Source: CAYMZZ01 sp964395095
GTDB taxonomy: Bacteria; Bacteroidota; Bacteroidia; Chitinophagales; Chitinophagaceae
Reading direction: 5' to 3'
Assembly (NCBI GenBank): GCA_964395095.1
Contig: CAYMZZ010000013.1
Coordinates: 108,391 to 172,390, forward strand
Length of the DNA stretch: 64,000 bases
Shown here in pieces: positions 17,132 to 24,170 of this stretch (positions are counted from its first letter, which is position 1; each line of letters starts with the position of its first letter). The translations under genes and the position numbers were made by a program. The notes under the pieces were generated by a model, which did not search any database, was not told the DNA's origin, and saw only the letters and a program-made list of their open reading frames with translations.

Positions 17132-18409
17132 ATGAGATCAAATTCGACTATAGCAAACCGATTAGGGATACCTTCCTCCTTATTATCAGGCTACCTGGGC
17201 ATCCTGCTCTTTATGATGGGCGATGGGATGGAGCAGGGTTGGCTGAGTCCTTACCTGATAGAGCGGGGCATGACGGTGCAACAAACAGCCAGCCTGTTTA
17301 CGGCTTATGGTGTTACCATCGCCATTGCTTCCTGGTTTTCGGGAGTGATGGCTGAGTCCTTTACGCCGCGTAAAACCATGCTTATAGGTTTAGTGATTTA
17401 CCTGGCAGGCACGGCCGGATTCATTGGTATTGGATTAGACAGCCTCGATCAAACCACCCTGTTGATTACCTATGCGCTCCGGGGTTTTGGCTATCCGCTT
17501 TTTGCCTATTCCTTTCTGGTGTGGGTGTCGTACGCAACAGCTCCTTCCATGCTGGGCCGTGCCGTGGGTTGGTTCTGGTTTGTTTTCACGGGAGGCCTCA
17601 ACGTGTTGGGCGCTTTCTATTCCAGTTGGGCCATTCGCGAGCTCGGGCATATTCCCGCGCTTTGGAGCGCGGTGTTCTGGGTATTGCTCGGCGCTTTGTT
17701 TGCGCTGGTACTGAATAAGGCGAAGTTTACCGTGAACCGGGAGGCGCAGCAAAATAAGTGGAGGGAGTTGGTAAAAGGATTGAGCATTGTGCGGGAGCAT
17801 CGTCAAGTGGGAATCGGTGGTATTGTGCGCGTAATCAATACCACCGCGCAGTTTGCCTTTCCGGTATTTCTGCCCACCTATATGGCGGCGCATGGTTATA
17901 GTACCACGGAATGGCTCTATATCTGGGGCACCATTTTTACCAGCAATATAGCTTTCAACCTGATTTTTGGTTTTGTGGGTGATCGGTTGGGCTGGCGTAG
18001 AACCATTATCTGGTTTGGCGGAGTGGGTTGCGGCATTACCACTTTATTGCTTTTCTATATGCCAAAGTATGCTGCGGGCAGCAACACGCTGGTGATGCTC
18101 GCCGGCATAGCCTGGGGTGCCTGCCTGGCTGGATATGTACCCCTTTCGGCCCTGGTGCCCTCGCTGGTACAAAAAGATAAGGGAGCGGCCATGGCCATCC
18201 TGAATCTCGGAGCCGGTTTGGCGGTATTCACAGGCCCGGCCATCGTGGGTTTGTGCATTGGCCTGCTGGGTGCCGAAGGCGTGGTGTGGATACTGGCGGG
18301 CTTGTATTTCCTGAGCGCGCTGCTCACCAGCCTGATCCGTATGCCACTAATTCAAAAGAACGACGACACTAAAATAGCTGCGCCCGCCGCGCAGCCCCTC
18401 GCAACCTGA
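17132..18409 (+). CDS. MFS transporter, polyol-permease-like
   Basis: A 425-residue, 12-helix major facilitator. The helix 1 sequence GILLFMMGDGMEQGWLSPYL, the MLGRAVGWFWFVFTGGLNVLGAFYSS region and the GDRLGWRRTIIWFGG loop resemble ribitol/D-arabinitol-type permeases and their relatives. It is distinct from the ExuT-like transporter earlier in the operon. With a dehydrogenase and an FGGY kinase directly downstream, a polyol or ketose is a plausible cargo (inference from family and neighbours). A palindrome just upstream may modulate its expression. Confidence 0.82.
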   Translation: MRSNSTIANRLGIPSSLLSGYLGILLFMMGDGMEQGWLSPYLIERGMTVQQTASLFTAYGVTIAIASWFSGVMAESFTPRKTMLIGLVIYLAGTAGFIGIGLDSLDQTTLLITYALRGFGYPLFAYSFLVWVSYATAPSMLGRAVGWFWFVFTGGLNVLGAFYSSWAIRELGHIPALWSAVFWVLLGALFALVLNKAKFTVNREAQQNKWRELVKGLSIVREHRQVGIGGIVRVINTTAQFAFPVFLPTYMAAHGYSTTEWLYIWGTIFTSNIAFNLIFGFVGDRLGWRRTIIWFGGVGCGITTLLLFYMPKYAAGSNTLVMLAGIAWGACLAGYVPLSALVPSLVQKDKGAAMAILNLGAGLAVFTGPAIVGLCIGLLGAEGVVWILAGLYFLSALLTSLIRMPLIQKNDDTKIAAPAAQPLAT

Positions 18410-18418
18410 AGGGTTGCG
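18400..18418 (+). terminator. Hairpin overlapping the MFS stop codon
   Basis: CGCAACC (18400-18406) pairs with GGTTGCG (18412-18418) around a TGAAG loop that contains the stop codon, followed by GATTTATT. It is short and may be an mRNA-processing or attenuation structure; similar GCAACC/GGTTGC hairpins are common in Bacteroidota spacers. Confidence 0.4.
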
Positions 18419-18434
18419 GATTTATTAACCATTA

Positions 18435-19454
18435 ATGAGAATTATGCGAGTACTAGTAACTGCCCCATACCACGATAATGGCCTGCACGAATTGCAGCAG
18501 GTATTGGGTGAAGTAATCTACCGCCCCTGGAAAGATAATGGACGCGCTTTCAACGAAGAAGAACTCCTCGCATTGCTATACGATACCGAAGCGGAAGCAC
18601 TGATCACCGAGCACGACGAGGTAACCGAGAAAGTGATCAATGCCAATGCCCACCTTCAGTTTATTGGCGTATGCAGGGGTACTCCTTCCAATGTATCGGT
18701 AGCTACCGCCACAAGATTGGGCATTCCCGTCTTCTTTACGCCGGCGCGTAACGCACAGGCCGTGGCGGAAATTTTTATCGCCAATGTCATTACATTTTAC
18801 CGGCATACCCTTGCCAGCATCAACTGGTTGCGCGAAAGAAAATGGGATGAGGGCGCACACACATCCTATCTGCAGTTTAAGGGAACCGAACTCGCCGGAA
18901 AGAAAATAGGTATGGTAGGTTTTGGCGCCATCGGTCAATTGATCGCACGCATGGTGGAGAATTATCCCTGTGAGATCAGCTATTATGATCCGTATGTAAA
19001 CGCGGCCGATTACCCCGCCTATCAGCAGCAATGCCTCGAAGAATTATTTGCCAGCAACGATATCGTTTCGGTGCATCTACCGGTGAATAACGAAACCCGC
19101 GGCATGATCAACAAAGAGCTGCTGCAAAAAATGCGGCCCGATGCTTTGTTTGTAAACACGGCCCGGGCGGCCGTGGTCAATGCCAGCGACCTGTATGAAG
19201 TGCTGTCGCAGAATAAAATCCGTGGCGCCATCCTCGATGTGTTTGATCATGAACCGCCGGATGAGCTCGACTACAAGATCATCGACCTGCCCAATGTATT
19301 ACCCACACCGCATATTGCAGGCGCTACGCATGAGGTGGAAGATCATCATGTGCGCATCATGAACGCGGTTTTGCTCGAATGGTTTGGCAAGGGCATACAT
19401 ACCACCGCCAAACTGGCCAACCGGGAAATCGTATCATCGTATATTCAGCGATAA
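18435..19454 (+). CDS. D-isomer-specific 2-hydroxyacid dehydrogenase
   Basis: A 339-residue NAD-dependent dehydrogenase of the phosphoglycerate-dehydrogenase superfamily. The Rossmann motif is GMVGFGAIGQLIARMV (residues about 159-174). The substrate Arg is in VNTARAAVV, an acidic residue in LDVFDHEPP, and the catalytic His in PTPHIAGAT. ATG 18435 and ATG 18444 are both possible; the second opens directly into the conserved RVLVTAPY strand. The FGGY kinase begins 9 bases after the stop, so the two are probably translated together. It may act on a 2-keto/2-hydroxy acid or a phosphorylated sugar acid derived from the imported substrate. This superfamily is too broad for a firmer call. Confidence 0.9.
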   Translation: MRIMRVLVTAPYHDNGLHELQQVLGEVIYRPWKDNGRAFNEEELLALLYDTEAEALITEHDEVTEKVINANAHLQFIGVCRGTPSNVSVATATRLGIPVFFTPARNAQAVAEIFIANVITFYRHTLASINWLRERKWDEGAHTSYLQFKGTELAGKKIGMVGFGAIGQLIARMVENYPCEISYYDPYVNAADYPAYQQQCLEELFASNDIVSVHLPVNNETRGMINKELLQKMRPDALFVNTARAAVVNASDLYEVLSQNKIRGAILDVFDHEPPDELDYKIIDLPNVLPTPHIAGATHEVEDHHVRIMNAVLLEWFGKGIHTTAKLANREIVSSYIQR

Positions 19455-19463
19455 ATTAGGGCT

Positions 19464-20918
19464 ATGACAAAACAGGATGCTTACCTGGTACTCGATATAG
19501 GCACGGGTAATGTACGTTCGGCGATTGTAAATGTGGCGGGTACTATATTAGGCGTGGCGCGTGCCGATATCCGCTATTACCGCGATGAACTTTATGCGGA
19601 TTCCATTTATTTCAAGCCGGAGGAATTGTGGCAGCAGTTGAAGGAACTCACGGCCGATGCCATGCGCCAGGCGGGCGCCGTGCATCTGAGAGCTGCCACT
19701 ACCACCAGCCAGCGCGAAGGCATTGTGCTGGTGAATAAGGAAGGTAAAGCCATCATGGGCATGCCCAATATTGACCATCGCGGCAGGGAATGGGAAGACT
19801 GCCATGAAAACAAAAGCCGGATCTATGCACTGAGCGGTCGCTACCCCGGTTCGCTCTTTTCGGCTTACAAACTGGTTGGCATTCGTGAGAGAAGGGAAAA
19901 GGACTGGAACCAGCTTCAATTTTTCCTGAGCATCAGCGACTGGGCCGCCTGGGAACTGTGTGGTATACCACTATATGAGCATTCGCAGGCATCGGAAACC
20001 CTGCTCTATGATGTTGCCGCCGGCAACTGGAGCAGTGAGCTCTGCGCAATATTTGATATGGATTCCGGGCTGCTGCCCGCACTTTCACAGTCGGGTAGCA
20101 TTGCCGGCCCGGTGAAAAAAGTTTTGGCAAAGGATTGGGGCATCGCGGAGGATATGCTGGTGATAACCGGTGGCGGCGATACGCAGATGGCTATCAAAAG
20201 TACCCAACCCGCTGTGGGCGATGTGGTGATTGTGTCGGGCACAACCACACCGGTGGTAAAGCTGGAATCCTCTTTTGTTACCGACAGCGAGGAAAGAACC
20301 TGGACCAGCCGCGATATTGAAGAGAATCGCTTTGTGTTTGAAGCCAATGCCGGCGTAACCGGCCTCAACTATCAGCGCCTGAAAGAAGTTTTTTATCCCA
20401 ATGAGGGGTATGAAATAATAGAAAAGGAATTACAGGAAAATGATTATCGCCACTGTGCGGCATCGCTGGGTTCGCTGATTGCGGGGGAGAAAAAGCCGGT
20501 TACCCGGGGTGGTTTTGTATTTCCCGTACCCGTTACGCACGAACTCACCCGCAGCAGTTTTGTGTGGGCCACTTTGCTCGATATATCGTTTAGCATTGCG
20601 GCCAACTATAATGTTTTGGCCGACATATCCGGTCACAATGCCGCTCATATCTGGGCCTGTGGCGGCGGATTGCAAAGTGCGGCTTTGCGAAAAATGATAG
20701 CCGGGGTTACCGGTCGTCAGGTATGGGTAAGGCCTGGTTTCGAACAGGCATCGGTGGTGGGCGCGGCCATGCGCTGCAACGAAGCCTTACAGGTTGCTGT
20801 GGCAGGTACAGATTGTGAGCCAGAAAAGTCGATACCATCCGCCAAAGACCTGGAGACCTACCAGCGTTATTACCAGCAATGGAAAGAAGCACGTGAACAG
20901 TTTGCCGCCATTTCCTGA
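19464..20918 (+). CDS. FGGY-family carbohydrate kinase (LsrK-like subgroup)
   Basis: A 484-residue two-domain actin-fold kinase. The N-terminus has the phosphate loop LVLDIGTGNVRSAIV. TSQREGIVLVNKEGKAIMGMPNID matches the start of the substrate pocket seen in LsrK-like members, VITGGGDTQMAI contains the catalytic Asp region, and IWACGGGLQSAALRKMIAGVTG forms the C-terminal adenosine site. It would phosphorylate a sugar, ketose or polyol at the end of the import route. The product is a reasonable effector for the DeoR regulator. Resemblance to the AI-2 kinase does not imply quorum-signal use; no Lsr transporter genes are present. Confidence 0.9.
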   Translation: MTKQDAYLVLDIGTGNVRSAIVNVAGTILGVARADIRYYRDELYADSIYFKPEELWQQLKELTADAMRQAGAVHLRAATTTSQREGIVLVNKEGKAIMGMPNIDHRGREWEDCHENKSRIYALSGRYPGSLFSAYKLVGIRERREKDWNQLQFFLSISDWAAWELCGIPLYEHSQASETLLYDVAAGNWSSELCAIFDMDSGLLPALSQSGSIAGPVKKVLAKDWGIAEDMLVITGGGDTQMAIKSTQPAVGDVVIVSGTTTPVVKLESSFVTDSEERTWTSRDIEENRFVFEANAGVTGLNYQRLKEVFYPNEGYEIIEKELQENDYRHCAASLGSLIAGEKKPVTRGGFVFPVPVTHELTRSSFVWATLLDISFSIAANYNVLADISGHNAAHIWACGGGLQSAALRKMIAGVTGRQVWVRPGFEQASVVGAAMRCNEALQVAVAGTDCEPEKSIPSAKDLETYQRYYQQWKEAREQFAAIS

Positions 20919-20946
20919 TTTTTTCAACTGAAACCAGCCGGGCATC

Positions 20947-21858
20947 ATGTTGCTAAAACTATTTACAAGAGCTATTTTCTTCGTTATATGTTCTGCCTTT
21001 GTTGAAAGTCTCCCGGCACAAAAGCATGCATTCCACATAAAGGATGCTGCGGCCCTGCAATCATTCTTTGCTTACCGGGGCGACGGTACCCGCATCATCA
21101 GCGGGCACCGGGGCACCCATATTCCCGGCTATCCCGAAAATGCGTTGGAAACATTCGCCTATGTGCTGGAGCATGTGCCCGCATTCTTTGAAGTGGATCC
21201 ACGCCTTACCAAAGACAGCGTGATTGTATTGCTGCACGACGCAACGCTGGATCGTACCAGCAATGGCAGCGGCTATCTGAAAGATTATACCTGGGAAGAA
21301 GTGAAGCAGTTTCGATTGAAAGATGCCGAAGGACGACTCACCGATTTCCGGATACCCAGCTTACAGGAAGCGATTGACTGGGCAAGGGGAAAAACCATTC
21401 TCAATCTCGACAAAAAAGACGTGCCACCCGAGATGACAGCGGATATTATACGACGGAATAAAGCCGATGCATTTGTAATGGTAACGGTGCACAATGCCAG
21501 CCAGGCTTTGTTTTATTATCGCGATAATCCGGAACGGATGATGTCGGCCTTTGTGCGCAGCGATTCCGCACTCCGCTCTTATGAAGAGGCAGGTATTCCC
21601 TGGCGCAACTGTATCGCTTATATCGGTCCGGAGTTTACACCCGTGAACGAATCGATTCTGCAGCAATTACACCAGCGATCCGTGAGTTGCATGATATCGG
21701 CTGCTCCCATTTACGATAAAATTCCGGTGGCGGCTGATCGCTGGAAAGCCTGGCAAATGATTTTTAAAAAAGGTGCGGATATACTTGAATCGGATTACCC
21801 GGTGCAACTGGCGGAAGCCGTGAAGGCAACCGAACGCATCAGGTATCCGAATCCCTGA
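20947..21858 (+). CDS. Exported GDPD-like (glycerophosphodiester phosphodiesterase family) protein
   Basis: A 303-residue TIM-barrel phosphodiesterase with a signal peptide (cleavage near SLPAQ). The family residues are ISGHRGTHIPGYPENALETF (HRG and PEN), FFEVDPRLTKDSVIVLLHDATLDRTSNGSG (ExD metal ligands and catalytic HD), and LNLDKK. Known relatives hydrolyse glycerophosphodiesters to glycerol 3-phosphate and an alcohol. It closes the nine-gene operon and, with the metallophosphoesterase, gives two periplasmic phosphoesterases. This suggests that the substrate contains a phosphodiester-linked polyol, for example a teichoic-acid-like or phospholipid-headgroup molecule (inference). Confidence 0.9.
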   Translation: MLLKLFTRAIFFVICSAFVESLPAQKHAFHIKDAAALQSFFAYRGDGTRIISGHRGTHIPGYPENALETFAYVLEHVPAFFEVDPRLTKDSVIVLLHDATLDRTSNGSGYLKDYTWEEVKQFRLKDAEGRLTDFRIPSLQEAIDWARGKTILNLDKKDVPPEMTADIIRRNKADAFVMVTVHNASQALFYYRDNPERMMSAFVRSDSALRSYEEAGIPWRNCIAYIGPEFTPVNESILQQLHQRSVSCMISAAPIYDKIPVAADRWKAWQMIFKKGADILESDYPVQLAEAVKATERIRYPNP

Positions 21859-21962
21859 AGCTGAACAGGAATGTCGCCTCGAAAATGAGACGCAGGGTGG
21901 GGAGGAGCCAGTAGGCCAGCATGGGGGTTATTGTTAACAACAAGCTGTTTTCCCGGCCCGAA

Positions 21963-21992
21963 TCTGCAGGAGGCATTGCAGGCTCCTGCAGA
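21963..21992. terminator. Hairpin downstream of the GDPD gene
   Basis: TCTGCAGGAG (21963-21972) and CTCCTGCAGA (21983-21992) form a perfect 10-bp stem around a 10-base loop. It lies between the convergent GDPD and SRPBCC genes. It lacks a clear poly-T tail, so a bidirectional Rho-independent terminator is only one possibility. Confidence 0.45.
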
Positions 21993-22009
21993 CCGAACGA
22001 AGGGGCTAT

Positions 22010-22459
22010 TCAGTTTTCGCAGATCTCTTTGAGCTTGGCCAGGGCCTTTGGCCAGGTTTCTTCAAAATAAGTGAGATAGTTTTCGTTGGTATCCACTTCT
22101 ACGGTAACGGTGGTTTTCCCATTTTCTTCCTTAAAGGAATAATTTTCCAGCGCGCCGGCCCATCCTTCCACTGCAGGTCCTTCAGTGATTTCTTTTTCAC
22201 CGTCAAGCACGCCTCGGTGGCGGATAGAAATAAATTTTTGGGGAATATGCTCGGCAATTTCGGCCACCATACCTTCTTTCTTGCCTTCTTCGCTAATGCC
22301 GATAAAATGAATCCTGGCACCTTTTTCCCAACTGCCTTCAAAAGTGGAGCTGGGGTTGAAGACGGAAGTCCATTGTTCATAGCTCGATTTCGCGATCATT
22401 TTTTCGCTCACTTTTGCTGCAGGAGCGGCAATCTCGATCTGATAGGTTGTTTTTTTCAT
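22010..22459 (-). CDS. SRPBCC (AHSA1/START-like) domain protein
   Basis: A 149-residue cytoplasmic helix-grip protein. The start KTTYQIEIAAPAAKVSEKM is the first strand and helix, SYEQWTSVFNPSSTFEGSWEKGARIHFIG is the typical SRPBCC edge, and the C-terminal long helix is YFEETWPKALAKLKEICEN. Such proteins bind hydrophobic ligands in a deep cavity, and many members have no known function. It stands alone, convergent with the GDPD operon. Possible -7 box TACATTTG on the reverse strand at 22498-22505. Confidence 0.85.
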   Translation of the reverse strand: MKKTTYQIEIAAPAAKVSEKMIAKSSYEQWTSVFNPSSTFEGSWEKGARIHFIGISEEGKKEGMVAEIAEHIPQKFISIRHRGVLDGEKEITEGPAVEGWAGALENYSFKEENGKTTVTVEVDTNENYLTYFEETWPKALAKLKEICEN

Positions 22460-22497
22460 ATCCCTGGCATTTGAATGGTTAATGAGGATTGACGATT

Positions 22498-22505
22498 CAA
22501 ATGTA
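22498..22505 (-). promoter_or_regulatory. Candidate -7 box for the SRPBCC gene
   Basis: Reading on the reverse strand, TACATTTG matches TAnnTTTG exactly, about 39 bases ahead of the ATG. No good TTTG -33 element was seen at the usual distance, so support is limited to the -7 match. Confidence 0.35.
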
Positions 22506-22570
22506 CAACGGTTCAGGGGCGACGGGGGAGGGTAATTCTGCCATTATTAAGGGGAAATGCGACAGAGGGA

Positions 22571-22700
22571 AGTTGTAAGTAGTAAGTTGTAAGTGGTAAG
22601 TGAGAAGCGTGAGTCGTGAGACGTGAGACGTGAGTAGTGAGTAGTTAGTAGTGAGTAGTTAGTAGTGAGTAGTTAGTAGTGAGTAGTTAGTAGTGAGTAG
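22571..22700. repeat. GTAAGT / GTGAGTAGTTAGT tandem tract
   Basis: A purine-rich tract that changes gradually from AGTTGTAAGT units to GTGAGACGTGAG units and then to about five copies of a 14-base unit AGTGAGTAGTTAGT. The graded change suggests slippage growth from several seeds. Confidence 0.8.
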
Positions 22701-22956
22701 CCCCGGAGGGGCGAAATACGATAGGGTCGTCCGAAGGGCGACTAGGGCGAAATACGATAGGGTCGTCCGAAGGGCGACTAGGCGAAATACAATAAGGTCG
22801 TCCGAAGGGCGACTAGGGCGACCCATTTGCGTGATTCGTGAATCGTGCATCGTGAGTCGTGAGTAGCCCCGGAGGGGCGAAATATAATAGGGTCGTCCGT
22901 AGGGCGACTAGGGCTAGGGCTAGGGCGACTAGGGCGACCCATTTGCGTGATTCGAG
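22701..22956. repeat. Interspersed palindromic GCGAAATAC...GTCGTCCGAAGGGCGAC units
   Basis: Units start at 22711, 22747, 22782 and 22877. Each has GCGAAATA followed by the near-perfect hairpin GTCGTCC-gaa-GGGCGAC. The hairpin CCCC-GGA-GGGG precedes the first and the fourth unit. Spacing of 35-36 bases superficially recalls CRISPR, but there are no distinct spacers. The layout resembles REP/BIME-type palindromic repeats. Confidence 0.75.
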
Positions 22957-23003
22957 GAGTTTTATCGCAAAGAGCGCAACCATACGATGAGGACAAGTAA
23001 TAT

Positions 23004-23052
23004 AAACCTTAAACCCTAAACCTTAAACCCTAAACCTTAAACCCTAAACCTT
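23004..23052. repeat. AAACCCTAAACCTT 14-mer array
   Basis: About three and a half copies of a 14-base unit made of alternating CCCTAAA and CCTTAAA heptamers, ending 22 bases before the alcohol dehydrogenase stop codon. Same family as the arrays at 6.65, 7.2 and 38.3 kb. Confidence 0.8.
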
Positions 23053-23074
23053 CCCCAAATCCCCAAATTCGTCC

Positions 23075-24115
23075 TCAAAGGCTTTCCATATCAATCACAA
23101 ACCTGTATTTCACATCATTCCTGGCCATTCGCTCGTAGGCTTCATTTATTTGTTGGATCGCGATCATTTCCACATCGGCCACAATTTTGTTTTCGGCGCA
23201 GTAGTCGAGCATTTCCTGTGTTTCCTGCATACTGCCGATCATGGAACCCGTGATGCTGCGTCTGTTGCTGATGAGTGAAAAGGGTGCCACTTTCGGATCA
23301 TTTGCCGGCAAACCCACCACCATCAGCTTTCCATGCAGGGCCAGCAGGTTGAGATAATGGGAATAGTCGTGATCGGCGCTTACACAATCCAGCAATACAT
23401 CGAAACTGCTGGCGGCCGCCTTCATTTGTTCGCGGTCGCTGCTCACCAGGAACCCTTTAGCGCCCAGCCTGCGCGCATCCTTCTCTTTCGAAGGGGAGGT
23501 GCTGATCACCGTTACGTCGGCGCCAAACGACACGGCAAACTTCACCGCCAGGTGACCCAATCCACCCAGGCCAATGATGCCCACTTTCATGCCGGGACCC
23601 ACATTCGCATAGCGCAGCGGCGACCAGGTAGTAATGCCCGCGCAGAGCAGGGGAGCCACGGCTTTGGCATCCAGTTGTTCCGACACACGCAATACAAATT
23701 TTTCCTTCGTAACTATTTGCGATGAATAACCACCCTGTGCGATGGTGACCCCATCCCGCTCCATCGCATTATAAGTGCCGGTGGCGCCTTCCAGGCAATA
23801 TTGTTCATAGCCGGCCTCGCAGTTTTTGCAATGTGCGCAACTGTCTACAATCACACCCACACCCACCAGGTCGCCTTTTTTGAAATGGCTCACTTTTGGT
23901 CCGCTGGCAATTACGCGGCCCACAATTTCGTGGCCGGGTACCATGGGATAAATGGAATTGCCCCATTCATTACGCACCTGGTGCAGATCGCTATGGCAAA
24001 CGCCACAATAAAGGATCTGAACCTGCACATCATCGTCGCGTAGTTGACGACGGTCAAAACTAAAAGGCACGAGGGGCGTAACGGCATCCATGGCCGCGTA
24101 TGCACGGGTATTCAT
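23075..24115 (-). CDS. Zinc-dependent NAD(P) alcohol dehydrogenase (YahK/cinnamyl-ADH type)
   Basis: A 346-residue medium-chain dehydrogenase. The catalytic zinc site is CGVCHSDLH with PGHEIVG, and the structural zinc site is CAHCKNCEAGYEQYC. The cofactor-binding motif IGLGGLGHLAVKFA is followed by STSPSKEKDARRLGA, whose S/T-S pattern favours NADP. GSMIGSMQETQEML near the C-terminus is typical of the broad-specificity aldehyde reductases of this subgroup. Likely role: NADPH-dependent reduction of aldehydes. It stands alone between a repeat spacer and the WG-repeat gene. A reverse-strand TAAATTTG at 24163-24170 could be its -7 box. Confidence 0.93.
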   Translation of the reverse strand: MNTRAYAAMDAVTPLVPFSFDRRQLRDDDVQVQILYCGVCHSDLHQVRNEWGNSIYPMVPGHEIVGRVIASGPKVSHFKKGDLVGVGVIVDSCAHCKNCEAGYEQYCLEGATGTYNAMERDGVTIAQGGYSSQIVTKEKFVLRVSEQLDAKAVAPLLCAGITTWSPLRYANVGPGMKVGIIGLGGLGHLAVKFAVSFGADVTVISTSPSKEKDARRLGAKGFLVSSDREQMKAAASSFDVLLDCVSADHDYSHYLNLLALHGKLMVVGLPANDPKVAPFSLISNRRSITGSMIGSMQETQEMLDYCAENKIVADVEMIAIQQINEAYERMARNDVKYRFVIDMESL

Positions 24116-24162
24116 AATATCACAGTTTGGTGGTGAAGAAAGCTTACAGCTTATGCTATTGG

Positions 24163-24170
24163 CAAATTTA
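24163..24170 (-). promoter_or_regulatory. Candidate -7 box for the alcohol dehydrogenase
   Basis: On the reverse strand TAAATTTG matches TAnnTTTG and lies 47 bases ahead of the dehydrogenase ATG, overlapping the stop codon of the upstream WG-repeat gene. No clear -33 element seen. Confidence 0.35.

Larger units (their letters stand above)
22460..23074. other. Gene-free, repeat-packed spacer
   Basis: 615 bases between divergently placed neighbours (both genes are on the reverse strand) with no convincing gene. It holds a GTAAGT/GTGAGTAGTTAGT tract, four copies of a hairpin-bearing GCGAAATAC unit, two CCCCGGAGGGGC hairpins, a twice-repeated GGGCGACCCATTTGCGTGATTC segment and a CCCTAAACCTTAAA array. 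Open frames inside it are low-complexity artefacts. Confidence 0.85.

Noticed and set aside
19464..20918. AI-2 quorum-signal kinase (lsrK)
   Set aside because: The kinase has LsrK-like sequence features, but no other lsr genes are present and the neighbours point to ordinary catabolism.
22701..22956. CRISPR array
   Set aside because: Units recur at 35-36 bases but there are no unique spacers between identical repeats, and no cas genes lie nearby; the hairpin units fit REP-like elements.
22659..22996. Small reverse-strand frames within the repeat spacer
   Set aside because: Their proteins are direct translations of the tandem repeats (recurring RTTLSYFA and SRPS blocks) and show no other protein character.
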